From: JASHVB01 sp049522565
Lineage (GTDB): Bacteria; Pseudomonadota; Alphaproteobacteria; Acetobacterales; Acetobacteraceae
Direction: 5' to 3'
NCBI GenBank assembly: GCA_049522565.1
Contig: JBEKNT010000011.1
Coordinates: 1-39,785, forward strand
Length of the DNA: 39,785 nt
Made by a program: the position numbers and the translations under genes. Within the stretch, counting starts at the first letter, position 1. Every line of letters starts with the position of its first letter. The notes under the pieces were generated by a model. The model saw only the letters and a list, made by a program, of their open reading frames with translations. It did no database searches and was not told where the DNA came from. Positions 7,781 through 16,043 of this stretch are shown here, piece by piece.

Positions 7781-9449
7781 ACCCTAAATCCGGCAGTTGC
7801 TTCTCACAAACCTGCTGAGACCACCTGCGGCTGCAATCATGGCGAGCGGTTCAGGCCGGTGCGAGCTGCCGCGGTGGGTCGAGTTGGCGCCCCTTCAGAT
7901 AGCGTTTGAGCGCCTCGCTGAGGATCCGATACCAGCGTTGCAGCGGCCCCAACTGCTCCGCAGTTTCCCGCAGCCGGCCGAGGAAGCCAGCGATCCGCCA
8001 ATACGCTTGCCGCGCCTTGTGCTGCTGGCCATGTGTGCTGCTGAGTGTCAGCGTTAGCTGGCCAGCATGGCGGGTCTGCCGCGCGATTGCCTGCATCAGC
8101 AAGGGACGGCTGGTGATCGCCTCCGGTCGGTGATCGGGATCGGCCAGCCGCACGAACAGGCTCCACCAATTGAAGGCCAGTGCGACACAGCCGGCGAGCA
8201 GCCGACAGCGCTTCAGGTCGTGCGTGGTGAAACCGCCCCAGACCCACTGATTCTTCAGTTCATCGAAGTTGTTCTCGCAATCCGCCCGATCGCGGTAAAG
8301 GTGACCCAACGTGAGGATCTCGTTGTCCAGTGAGGTGACCAGCGCGGCATGTTCCCACACTTCACCACCCGCTCCGACCTCCGCGAAACTCAGCAGCGGT
8401 TGCTCCGGCTGGCGGCGATCGACCAGCACCAAGGGTTGCTTCAGCTTGCGGCGCAGCAGCACGACGCGGCGCTGCCGGCTCCAGCCGTGCAGCCGCAGCG
8501 TCGTCTCCTTGCCTGGCCAGCCTTGTCCGGCATCGGCCCAATCGCGCTCCGCCGTCATCCGCGTCAGCGCCTTCTTGACGTTCGCCGTCAGGCGCAAACG
8601 GAACAGATAGGGCAACCCGTCCTGCTCGGCTCGCGACATCACCGGTTCGACGCCCCACGCCACGTCACCCCGTAGCAGAGCCGGCCAGCGCTCGCGCCCC
8701 AGTCGGCGCAGCAATGACCAGAGGCCGTCCTGGCCATGCTTCGGCGTGTGTTCATCGCCGGGATGCACATCCACGCCAAGCACCAGACGCAGGTTGCCCA
8801 TCAGGTAGGTATGATAGCAGTGCGACGGCCGCCCGGGCTTGTGCGGGTTGTAGCCCAGCACCGCACCTTCCTGGTGACCGTACAGCGGCTTGATCGTGCT
8901 ATCGATGTCCAGCTCCCAAGGCTCGGTCAGCAGCGGCCGGAGGCAGTAGTCCAGGTGGTTCTGCAGCCAGGCCAGCCCGGACGCCTCCTCGATCTTCGCC
9001 AGGCCGCGGCGCACCGCGTCTTCGCTGATGACCTTCGCCATGCCGAGCAGATGCGGGTTCACCGCGTCACATCGCAGCGTGGTGATGTGGGCATAACGAT
9101 AGTGACCCGACAGCACTGACAGCAGCACGGTGCCCAGCAGGTCGCGTTTGGACGGTGCATTCGGACTGCTGTAGCTGAGCGGGCAGTCTGCCACCCAGCC
9201 GTCGAACAACCCGCCCTGCTTCAGATAGTCGATGAAGAAGGGCAGCTGCCCCCAGCGGCGTCATCTGGCCGTCGCGATCCCACTCGACATGCACGCGGCC
9301 GGCAAATGTGTCGGCGCTCGCATGCCAGTCTTCTACCGATGGTTGTTCACCCGCAGGGTGAGGCAAAAGTATCGGGAGATCTGGGTCCATCCCCTACTGT
9401 TCCGCCGATTCGGGCGGAATAGGCAATCGTTCAACTCCGGATTTAGGGT
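7781..9449 (-). mobile_element. IS1380-family insertion sequence, full length
   Basis: The element is bounded by imperfect terminal inverted repeats: ACCCTAAATCCGGCAGTTG at 7781-7799 and, on the opposite strand from 9449, ACCCTAAATCCGGAGTTG. It holds one transposase gene on the minus strand. I could not find a convincing 4-5-bp target duplication (left flank ends ATCTTTA, right flank starts CAAACC), so the exact tips may differ by a few bases or the duplication has decayed. A related end fragment lies at 413-648. It sits between a hypothetical gene and the DUF3576 lipoprotein gene and breaks neither. Confidence 0.82.
7851..9390 (-). pseudogene. IS1380-family transposase, frameshifted
   Basis: DDE transposase. 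The 5' part is read from ATG 9390 (MDPDLPILLPHPAGEQPS to RVHVEWDRDGQMTPLG) and the rest in another frame (QLPFFIDYLKQGGLFDGW onward to 7851). The shift is at a run of five C at 9249-9253; four would restore frame, as in the related fragment at 440-460. Catalytic-core segments are visible: DIDSTIKPLYGHQEGAVLGY (first Asp), LLRGDVAWGVEPVM (second Asp) and YRDRADCENNFDELKNQWVW (Glu region). Total length, about 510 codons, is slightly above the family norm. A sequencing or assembly error in the homopolymer is a real alternative to mutation; programmed frameshifting is not known for this family. Confidence 0.82.
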
Positions 9450-9548
9450 CAAACCTTTGAGCACATGGTTGTGCTTGGTCGCCATGTTTCCTGCGCTGAC
9501 AGGGAACCCGCACAGCTCACCGCTCCCGTTGGCAAACCGATCTTCGGG

Positions 9549-10094
9549 TCAACTACTCGCCTGAGATTGCTCGCGAAGCTGGCGGGCCCGGGCTAATACC
9601 TTATTCTCGATTTCACCCACCGTGACGGCGCTGATCGGCGCATCGACCCACTGGCCATTTTGCATCACCTGCCGGAAGATCGCCACGCGGACTCCGTCGC
9701 TGCGCAGTTCGCGTCCCATGACGTAGGCTGTCGCCTTGAAACGCTCGCCCGACGTCGTGGGAGGCGAGTACCAATCGGTGATGATGACACCACTGAATGG
9801 ATCGGCCGAAGAAAGCGGCATGAAGCTCAACGTGTCAAGCGCACCACGCCATAAATAGGCGTTGACGCCGATCCCCGTACCGCCGCCTTGGTCCGGCTTC
9901 GGCTGCTTGTCGGTGCCGAAGCTGAGCAGGCTGCCCTCACCCGTCAGGTTGCCGTATTGACCAAGTGCGGAACCTGGTTCGCCGGCGTAGTCAGGCGATC
10001 CCGGTTCGGGATTGTTCGGTCGTGTTTGCCCGCACCCCGCCAGCAACGTCAGACAAAACAGGAAGGCGAGCACCCTGCACGGCGAAAAAGTCAT
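9549..10094 (-). CDS. DUF3576 lipoprotein
   Basis: A 181-aa predicted lipoprotein with signal sequence and lipobox LTLLAGC (Cys21), a linker containing NNPEPGSPDYAGEP, and the DUF3576 body (GIGVNAYLWRGALDTLSFMP, TDWYSPPTTSGERFKATAYV, ending with an EIENKVLARARQLREQS helix). In many alphaproteobacteria this gene lies directly beside leuS-lptE-holA; here it is about 4 kb away, on the same strand, separated by CoA-transferase genes and yggS/thiE. The function is unknown; envelope localisation is predicted. ATG 10094 is the natural start of the signal peptide. Confidence 0.85.
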   Translation of the reverse strand: MTFSPCRVLAFLFCLTLLAGCGQTRPNNPEPGSPDYAGEPGSALGQYGNLTGEGSLLSFGTDKQPKPDQGGGTGIGVNAYLWRGALDTLSFMPLSSADPFSGVIITDWYSPPTTSGERFKATAYVMGRELRSDGVRVAIFRQVMQNGQWVDAPISAVTVGEIENKVLARARQLREQSQASS

Positions 10095-10199
10095 TTGGTT
10101 CGGCCTGTCGCAATGAAGCGCATGCGCCGGACGGCCATGCTGTCCCTATCTAGCGTGTCTGACGGGTAGTCGCCAAGCGGGTCAGTTTTGTTTCCTCGG

Positions 10200-10475
10200 T
10201 CAGTGCTGCGGCGGTTGAGGCGATGGCTGCGGCTGCCTGGACGCCGGACAGGTTTGGCATGAGGAGGTCTGGCCTGAGGCGGACGGCGGGGGCGGGAATG
10301 CCTGGAAATGCTCTGGTCCATAGCCGCTGGAGCCCGGCACGCCGACGAACCCGCTCGGCGAGGTGGACATCGGGGGTTGTGTGTCGCCCTGCGGCGCAAA
10401 CTCCACCGCCCGCGCCAGGCTGGGCCAGGCGCCCGCCAGGCAAATCAGCAGTGAGACGAGACAGCGGTTAAGCAT
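10200..10475 (-). CDS. Small secreted proline-rich protein
   Basis: A 91-aa frame from ATG 10475 preceded closely by GGAGGGG. The N-terminus is a clear signal peptide (MLNRCLVSLLICLAGAWPSLARA, likely cut after ARA). The mature part is low-complexity, with many Pro, Ser and Gln residues and a CQTC pair (SSCQTCPASRQPQPSPQPPQ). It lies between the ThiE/TenI-like gene (58 bp upstream) and the DUF3576 lipoprotein gene (105 bp downstream), all leftward, so an operon is possible. No known family; periplasmic or secreted. Confidence 0.6.
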   Translation of the reverse strand: MLNRCLVSLLICLAGAWPSLARAVEFAPQGDTQPPMSTSPSGFVGVPGSSGYGPEHFQAFPPPPSASGQTSSCQTCPASRQPQPSPQPPQH

Positions 10476-10533
10476 CGGCCCCTCCATGTATGCTCCAATA
10501 TCGCGCTCCCGCCGTGACGCGGGCAATGCACGG

Positions 10534-11127
10534 CTAAGATAGGGCGCTGATGGCTCCCACCCCGCTGCACAGCCCGACCGGCAGCCGCCCCACTGTCGCA
10601 TGGTCGATGCCGCCAAGGGCTGCGACAGGCAAGGATGCGCCGCGCGCGAGTCGTGACCAGCGCGCCGGGCCGAGACCGACGGCATCCGGATGACTTCGAG
10701 TCGGGAACGCGGGTGACAGGAAGGCGAGGTTCGCTCCAGCCTGCCTGGCGCGGCGCAGCTCCACCGGACCATGGGCCGAACTGGTCAGCAGGCCGCGCCG
10801 CGTCCGGGCGTGATCTGGCCAGCGTCCGCCGCGCAGATGCACGCCCGCTCCCAATGCCGCCGCCAGACGGACGTCGCCCGCCACAACCAGGGCGAGCCGT
10901 CGCGCCCGGCAGAGTCGTGCCAATGCGCGGCCCAATGCCTCGCGACCGGGGGCGCCATCGTGGCGCAACACGACACCGGCGAGTCCGCGCGGCAGCCTGG
11001 CGACCGAGGGGCATGGATCGGCCAGGCGGCGCTCGTCGGTGAAGAGCCACAGCACGGGCAGTGCGCTTCGGCTGTGCGTGCGCCGCGCCTTGACTGCACG
11101 CGCCCAAGCGACAAGCTTCGCATCCAT
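10534..11127 (-). CDS. ThiE/TenI-like protein (thiamine phosphate synthase superfamily)
   Basis: A 197-aa TIM-barrel-type protein. Visible family segments are LPVLWLFTDERR at the start, GAGVHLRGG, the FLSPAFPTRSHPDA loop (ThiE has a G-P-x-F-P-T loop), LPVAALGGI and the final GVGAISAL (ThiE: GVAVISA). The substrate-binding stretch that in ThiE reads like LRxKD is LRHDG here, so true thiamine phosphate synthase activity is doubtful and a TenI-type or uncharacterised role is possible. The ATG at 11127 has an AGGGGG ribosome site. The start codon overlaps that of the divergent yggS. Pairing of such a gene with yggS is also seen in other alphaproteobacteria, by recall. Confidence 0.72.
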   Translation of the reverse strand: MDAKLVAWARAVKARRTHSRSALPVLWLFTDERRLADPCPSVARLPRGLAGVVLRHDGAPGREALGRALARLCRARRLALVVAGDVRLAAALGAGVHLRGGRWPDHARTRRGLLTSSAHGPVELRRARQAGANLAFLSPAFPTRSHPDAVGLGPARWSRLARGASLPVAALGGIDHATVGRLPVGLCSGVGAISALS

Positions 11128-11809
11128 GGCACCCCCTACCCAATCCATCGAGACCAGTATCGCCGAAAACCTGCGAAGTGTGCGGGATCGCATCTCCGAT
11201 GCCGCGATCAAGGCCGGACGCAAGCCGGAGGACGTCACTCTCGTGGCGGTCAGCAAGACCAAGCCCGTCGAGGCGATACGCGCTGCGCTCGCTGCCGGAC
11301 AGACGGTGTTCGGTGAAAACCGGGTGCAGGAGGCGGCGGCGAAATTCCCGGCGTTGCGTGCGGAGCATCGGTTCAGCCTGCATCTGATCGGCGGACTGCA
11401 AACCAACAAGGCGCGTGACGCGGTGCGGCTTGCCGAGGTGATCGAGACGCTGGACCGGCGGCATCTAGCCGACGCGATCGCCGCTGCGATCGCCAAGGAG
11501 GGCCGTACGCCAGTGTTGCTGATTGAAGTGAACGTTGGCGACGAGGCACAGAAATCCGGCATTGGGCGCGCGGATGCCGATGCGTTCATCGACGAGTGCA
11601 AGGGACGCTTCGGCGCGGCGTTGGCCGGACTGATGTGCGTGCCGCCGCTCGATGAGGACCCGCGGCCGCATTTCACCTGGCTCGCCGATCGCGCCGCGAA
11701 GCATGGGTTACCGATATTGTCGATGGGGATGTCGGCGGATTTCGAGGTGGCGATCGCCTGCGGCGCGACCTGGGTGCGGGTCGGCAGCGCGATTTTCGGG
11801 GCACGGTAG
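11126..11809 (+). CDS. yggS: YggS/PLPBP family pyridoxal-phosphate homeostasis protein
   Basis: A 227-aa cytosolic PLP-binding protein with the alanine-racemase-like barrel; the family buffers PLP and affects amino-acid and keto-acid pools. Seen: SIAENLRSVRDRI at the start, the PLP lysine in LVAVSKTKP (Lys44), VFGENRVQEA, HLIGGLQTNKAR (family HxIGxLQxNK), GLMCVPP, LSMGMSADFEVAIACGATWV and the end VRVGSAIFGAR. ATG 11126 is the only reasonable start but has no clear ribosome site. Its first two bases are shared with the ATG of the divergent ThiE/TenI-like gene. A strong hairpin follows the stop. Confidence 0.93.
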   Translation: MAPPTQSIETSIAENLRSVRDRISDAAIKAGRKPEDVTLVAVSKTKPVEAIRAALAAGQTVFGENRVQEAAAKFPALRAEHRFSLHLIGGLQTNKARDAVRLAEVIETLDRRHLADAIAAAIAKEGRTPVLLIEVNVGDEAQKSGIGRADADAFIDECKGRFGAALAGLMCVPPLDEDPRPHFTWLADRAAKHGLPILSMGMSADFEVAIACGATWVRVGSAIFGAR

Positions 11810-11821
11810 GGCTTAGGAAAC

Positions 11822-11848
11822 CTCTCCCGCGCGCAGAACGCGGGAGAG
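11822..11848. terminator. Bidirectional hairpin between yggS and scoB (REP-type core)
   Basis: Perfect 10-bp stem CTCTCCCGCG (11822-11831) with CGCGGGAGAG (11839-11848) and a 7-nt loop, 12 bp after the yggS stop and 13 bp before the end of the convergent scoB. The same core recurs at 33526, 33668, 36367 and 39683, so this is one copy of a dispersed palindromic repeat that probably also ends transcription. Confidence 0.75.
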
Positions 11849-11861
11849 CCTTCCTCGCCTG

Positions 11862-12512
11862 CTACGCCGCCACTTTCAGTTCCGGCGACACGGCAAAGCC
11901 AGCTTCCGTCTTCGAGCGGACCTCCTCGACCGTCACTTCGGGAGCGATGTCCACCAACGTCAGCCCCTGCTCGCCGACCTCGAAAACACCCAGGTCAGTG
12001 ATCACGAGATCGACCACGCCTGCCCCGGTCAGCGGCAGATTGCACCTGTGCAACAGCTTGGGCTTGCCGCCCGCGGTGTGCTCCATGAGCACCACGACAC
12101 GCTTCACCCCGGCCACCAGGTCCATCGCACCACCCATCCCCTTCACCATCTTGCCGGGGATCATCCAGTTCGCCAGGTCGCCGTTCTCCGCCACCTGCAA
12201 GGCGCCAAGGATAGAGATGTCGATGTGCCCGCCGCGCACCATCGCGAAGCTGCCGGCGGAATCGAAGAAGCTGGTGGTCGGCAGTTCGGTGACGGTCTGC
12301 TTGCCGGCGTTGATCAGGTCTGGGTCCTCCTCGCCCTCGAACGGGAAGGGACCCATGCCCAACATGCCGTTCTCCGAGTGGAGCTGGATCGACATGCCTT
12401 CCGGAATATGGTTCGCCACCAGGGTCGGAATACCGATCCCCAGATTGACGTAGAACCCATCATGCAGCTCGCGTGCCGCGCGTGCCGCCATCTGATCGCG
12501 CGTCCAGGCCAT
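11862..12512 (-). CDS. scoB: 3-oxoacid CoA-transferase subunit B
   Basis: The beta subunit of succinyl-CoA:3-ketoacid (or acetoacetyl) CoA-transferase, used in acetoacetate/ketone-body and keto-acid metabolism. The 216-aa protein shows GFYVNLGIGIPTLVANHIP, the active-site motif SENG with the covalent-intermediate Glu (Glu47 in LHSENGMLG), GGHIDISILGALQV, GAMDLVAGVKRVVVLMEHT and the ending VTVEEVRSKTEAGF. The ATG at 12512 has GAGGAGGG just upstream. It lies 12 bp after scoA on the same strand, as expected for the heteromeric enzyme. Substrate preference (succinyl, acetoacetyl or other 3-oxo acids) cannot be told from sequence alone; the SENG/GLGIGIPT pattern fits SCOT best. Confidence 0.93.
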   Translation of the reverse strand: MAWTRDQMAARAARELHDGFYVNLGIGIPTLVANHIPEGMSIQLHSENGMLGMGPFPFEGEEDPDLINAGKQTVTELPTTSFFDSAGSFAMVRGGHIDISILGALQVAENGDLANWMIPGKMVKGMGGAMDLVAGVKRVVVLMEHTAGGKPKLLHRCNLPLTGAGVVDLVITDLGVFEVGEQGLTLVDIAPEVTVEEVRSKTEAGFAVSPELKVAA

Positions 12513-12524
12513 CGCCCGCCCTCC

Positions 12525-13232
12525 TCAGAACCGTTTGCGCACGGTGCGTTGCTCGATCCGCTTGTCCACGGTCTCGAGCAGCACGATGCGATTGACGAAA
12601 ATCCCCGGGGTGATGATGTGGTCCGGGTCGATCTGGCCGTTGGGCACCAGGTCCTCGACCTCCGCCACGACGACCTCGGCCGCGGTCGCCATGATCGGAT
12701 TGAAGTTCCGTGCGGTCTTCCGATAGATCAGGTTGCCCTCATGGTCCGACTTCCAGGCGTGGATCACCGCCAAATCGGCGCGCAGGCCGCGTTCCATTAC
12801 ATAGGTACGGCCGTCGAATTCCTTGGTGTCCTTGCCTTCGGCGATCTGCGTCCCGGCGCCGGTGGCGGTGTAGAAGGCCGGGATGCCCGCGCCACCGGCG
12901 CGGATGCGCTCGGCCAGCGTGCCTTGCGGGTTGAATTCGATCTCCAGTTCGCCGGCGAGGTATTGCTGCGCGAAGGTCGCGTTCTCCCCGACATAGGAGC
13001 TGATCATCTTGCGCACCTGGCGGGTTTGCAGCAGCACGCCCAGGCCGACCTCGTCGATCCCGGCGTTGTTCGAGATGATCGTAAGGTCCTTCGCGCCACT
13101 TTCCCGCACCGCCTCGATCAGCACGCTGGGTATGCCGCACAGCCCGAACCCACCGGACATGATCACCATGCCGTCGTGCAGCAGCCCGGCCAAGGCCGCC
13201 GTCGCATCGGGATAGATTTTGTTGACCGCCAT
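12525..13232 (-). CDS. scoA: 3-oxoacid CoA-transferase subunit A
   Basis: The alpha subunit of the same CoA-transferase. The 235-aa protein has the CoA-binding signature SGGFGLCGIPSVLIEAV near residues 26-42, then TIISNNAGIDEVGLGVLL, MISSYVGEN, EIEFNPQGTLAERIRAGGAG, PAFYTATGAGT and the C-terminal GIFVNRIVLLE. ATG 13232 is preceded by GGGGG; a GTG six bases upstream is possible but poorer. It is followed after 12 bp by scoB. The next gene upstream is the broken CaiB-type CoA-transferase, so this may have been a larger CoA-ester catabolic cluster. Confidence 0.93.
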   Translation of the reverse strand: MAVNKIYPDATAALAGLLHDGMVIMSGGFGLCGIPSVLIEAVRESGAKDLTIISNNAGIDEVGLGVLLQTRQVRKMISSYVGENATFAQQYLAGELEIEFNPQGTLAERIRAGGAGIPAFYTATGAGTQIAEGKDTKEFDGRTYVMERGLRADLAVIHAWKSDHEGNLIYRKTARNFNPIMATAAEVVVAEVEDLVPNGQIDPDHIITPGIFVNRIVLLETVDKRIEQRTVRKRF

Positions 13233-13349
13233 GTTCACCCCCGCCGTGACGGGCGCAAACTGCCGCGTGGGCGGTCGAGAAGCAAGATGTCCGGTCCCCG
13301 ACGGTAGCGCCGCCGACCCGTGTCATTGGCTGGACCGAAACCGTGACCT

Positions 13350-14484
13350 TCAGACGGCACCGCGCTGGCCCAGCTCGGTGATCGCCACCGCGTCGTAGCC
13401 AAGTTCGCCCAGGATCGCGTCGGTGTGCTCGCCCAGTTCCGGCGTGGGTCGCATCGTTTCCGGTTGCGGCGCCTCGGTGAGGGTGAACGGCTGGCCGACC
13501 ACGCTGATGTCTCCCAGCTTCGGATGGTGGACAGGGCGCGCGATGCCGAGATGCTGCGTCTGCGGCTCTGCGAACACCCCCTCGATGTTGTTGATCGGGC
13601 CGCAGGGCACGTCGGCCTTGTTCAATGCGGTCAGCCAGTGGGCGTTGGGGCGCGTACGGGTGATCGCCCCGAGCCGTTCGTTCAGCGCCTTGCGGTTCTT
13701 CGAGCGCAGCGGCCCAGTAGCGTAGTCCGGATCAGCCAGCGCCTCGGTCCAACCGATCGCCTGACAGAACCGGGTCCACAGCGCCTCGCCGGATGCGGCG
13801 ATGTTGACGTGGCCCTCCGCGGTGGGAAACACACCGGTGGGAATGCCGGTCGGGGTCGTTGCCCGCTTGGCCGGGCACCTCATGGAGGATGAGCCAGTGT
13901 GACGCCTGGAAGTCCAGCATGAAGATTTGCGCCTCCAGCAACGAAGTGTGTACCCACTGCCCCTTTCCCGTCTGCGCTCGCTGCATCAGGGCGAGCGATA
14001 TGGCCTGTGACAGGAAGATGCCCGAGGTAAGGTCGGCGATGGGGATGCCAACCCGCACTGGCCCCTGCCCTTCCAGGCCGGTGATCGACATCAGCCCGCC
14101 CACGCCCTGGGCGATCTGAACAACACCTGGCCGCGTCGCGTCGGGACCGCTCTGCCCGAAGCCGGAGATGCTGCCATAGACGATCCGCGGATTCACCTTG
14201 GCCATTGTGTCGTAGTCCACGCGTAGCCGGTACTTCACGTCGGATCGATAGTTCTCCACGACCACATCGGCCTTGGCGGCAAGCTGCTTGAAGATCGCGT
14301 GCGCCTCATCCTGCTTCAGGTTGAGGGTCATACTGCGCTTGTTGCGATGCAGGTTCTGGAAATCGAAGCCATGTCGGGTGGTGTCGATGATGTCGCCCTT
14401 GCCGGCACCCGGCGGCTCGATCTTGATGACGTTGGCGCCCCAATCCGCGAGCTGCCGTACCGCAGTGGGGCCGGCGCCGGCGCG
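13350..14484 (-). pseudogene. CaiB/BaiF (class III) CoA-transferase, 5'-truncated and frameshifted
   Basis: Relics of a formyl-CoA-transferase-type enzyme closely related to the intact copy at 37286-38503. Conserved pieces are RAGAGPTAVRQLADWGANVI, HGFDFQNLHRNKRSMTLNLK, RIVYGSISGFGQSGP, GGLMSITGLEGQGPVRVGIP and SLLEAQIFMLDFQASHWL, then in another frame GIPTGVFPTAEGHVNIAAS and the C-terminal domain to 13350. Breaks: the first roughly 30 codons are missing, because upstream sequence is the end of holA with an in-frame stop; and a two-base deletion relative to the paralogue lies in the GGGG run at 13852-13855. The first in-frame ATG (14331) would begin about 75 residues in. Calling it dead assumes the two-base difference is not a sequencing error; the missing 5' end is independent of that. 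Confidence 0.85.
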
Positions 14485-14490
14485 ATCGCG

Positions 14491-15498
14491 TCAGCGTGCG
14501 GCCATCGCGCGCCGGGCCAGGGTCAGCACAGCGTGGCGGGACAGCGTATGGTCCGGCGCTCCGGTACGTTTGCAATTGCGCTCCGCCTTGCTCAGCCCTG
14601 CCATCGCCGCGGCCAGCGACGACGACGACCACAAGCTCAGCGCCTTGGTGAAAGCGCCGACCCGCCGGAAGAACACCGGCGGACGCGCCGCCTTGGCCGC
14701 GTCGCCCGCGCTCATGCCCGTCTCCACCAGTAGACGAGCCCGATACAGCCGCTGCAGATGCATCAGGCCGCCGCGCAATACGCCGACGGGTGCCGCACCC
14801 TCGGCCACAGCAAGTTCCAGCGCCCGGTCTGCCGTCGCCAAATCCCCCGCCGTCGCGGCAAACAACGCGTCATCCAGCGACAACCCGGCCAGGTCGCCGA
14901 CGCAGTGCATCGCCGTGTCCAGATCGACCCGACCGTTGGATCCGGCATACAGCGCCAACTTCTCCAGCTCGGCATGGGTCGATACCTGGTCCGCGCCAAG
15001 CTGCCCGCTGAGCCATGCGAGCGCGTCCTGGTCCACGGCGACAGTCGCGGCCCCCAGCACGCGTCGGATGGTCCCCTCCAAAGCGTGACCCTCCTCCGGA
15101 TGGCAAGCAATCGCAGCGCCATCCGGTGCAGCGTCCAGTAAGGCGCGCAGCTTCGAACGAGTCGCTATGCCGGGGGCCTCCAGAACCACTAGCGCCGGGG
15201 CGCGGCTGTTCAAAACCGCTTGAACCGCTCCGGTTGCCGCGTCGGTTGCCTCGCGCACACGTACGACGCGTCGGCCTCCGGTTAGCGGCAGCGAGGCTGC
15301 CTCGTCGGTCAGGCGATCCAGTTCGCCACGCCCCAGTTCGGCGACCAGGAATGGATCATCGAGCGATCCGGCCACAGCGCGCACGAGTGTTTCCGCGCGA
15401 TGGTGGATCATGCCGAGGTCCTCGCCGAAGAGCAGAACGACTCGGCAATCGCCGGGGTCTCGCAGGAAAGCAGCCAGGCGTTGCGGCGTGAGCCTCAT
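14491..15498 (-). CDS. holA: DNA polymerase III delta subunit
   Basis: Clamp-loader delta subunit, which opens the sliding clamp for loading. The 335-aa protein begins MRLTPQRLAAFLRDPGDCRV, then VVLLFGEDLGMIHHRAETLV, DDPFLVAELGRGEL, LTGGRRVVRVREAT, and a helical C-terminal half with AELEKLALYAGSNGRVDL, GLSLDDALFAATAGD, the PPVFFRR segment, and AEDRCKRT-like AERNCKRTGAP. ATG 15498 follows the lptE stop by 5 bp and has GAAGG upstream; a longer frame runs through lptE and is rejected. The order leuS-lptE-holA is conserved in alphaproteobacteria, usually with parB next; here parB is absent and a truncated CoA-transferase follows. Confidence 0.88.
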   Translation of the reverse strand: MRLTPQRLAAFLRDPGDCRVVLLFGEDLGMIHHRAETLVRAVAGSLDDPFLVAELGRGELDRLTDEAASLPLTGGRRVVRVREATDAATGAVQAVLNSRAPALVVLEAPGIATRSKLRALLDAAPDGAAIACHPEEGHALEGTIRRVLGAATVAVDQDALAWLSGQLGADQVSTHAELEKLALYAGSNGRVDLDTAMHCVGDLAGLSLDDALFAATAGDLATADRALELAVAEGAAPVGVLRGGLMHLQRLYRARLLVETGMSAGDAAKAARPPVFFRRVGAFTKALSLWSSSSLAAAMAGLSKAERNCKRTGAPDHTLSRHAVLTLARRAMAAR

Positions 15499-15503
15499 CG
15501 CCT

Positions 15504-16043
15504 TCAGCTCGACGCAACGGCCGCCCGACGGCGAAAGAAGACCGCCAGTTGCATCGCAATCTGATCCGCCAACGCGGATGCCAGCCGCCGCTGCACCTGC
15601 TCGTTGTCGATGTCTGCGGCGAAGTACTGTTGATCGAGTACGTTGAAGGCATCCATGGCACGGGCAGAGCCGCTGGTAACCTGCGTTTGGGCCGGATCCC
15701 GCGCCTTGAGGGTCCAATGCGCATTGCCGATCAGACGAATCCGCGTTGCCGCATTGTCCGGCTCGACGCCAATTCCCTCGCCGGAAATCGAGAAGGTCAC
15801 GGCAAGATCGTAACGCTGTGGAGTCTCGCCCGAATCGCTCGCCAGCCGCTCTTGCAAATCCTGCCGAAGCAACTGACCGGGACGATCTGGGATCAGGTTT
15901 ATGTTGATGGCCGCAAGTTCCCGTTGCGCCGGTCCCGCTCGGCCTGCGGCCGTCGGCATATACACCGGCTGGAAGCCGCAGCCGGCGAGCACTCCGGTGC
16001 TACCCAGTGTCAGCAACTTGCGACGCGACAGGTTGGCGATCAT
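15504..16043 (-). CDS. lptE: LPS-assembly lipoprotein LptE
   Basis: The outer-membrane lipoprotein that plugs LptD in lipopolysaccharide export. The 179-aa protein has a basic N-terminus and lipobox (RRKLLTLGSTGVLAGCGFQP, Cys22 followed by the family GFxPVY), then an LptE-like alternation of strands (INLIPDRPGQLLRQDL, RYDLAVTFSISGEGIGV, RIRLIGNAHWTLKA) and a C-terminal helix QVQRRLASALADQIAMQL. Its start ATG overlaps the leuS stop by four bases (ATGA), indicating translational coupling, and holA follows 5 bp after. Assignment combines sequence features with the conserved leuS-lptE-holA order. Confidence 0.88.
   Translation of the reverse strand: MIANLSRRKLLTLGSTGVLAGCGFQPVYMPTAAGRAGPAQRELAAININLIPDRPGQLLRQDLQERLASDSGETPQRYDLAVTFSISGEGIGVEPDNAATRIRLIGNAHWTLKARDPAQTQVTSGSARAMDAFNVLDQQYFAADIDNEQVQRRLASALADQIAMQLAVFFRRRAAVASS

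Noticed and set aside
12048..13307. 419-codon plus-strand frame opposite scoAB
   Set aside because: It is the antisense shadow of two clear CoA-transferase genes, very His/Arg/Gly-rich as expected for such frames in GC-rich DNA.
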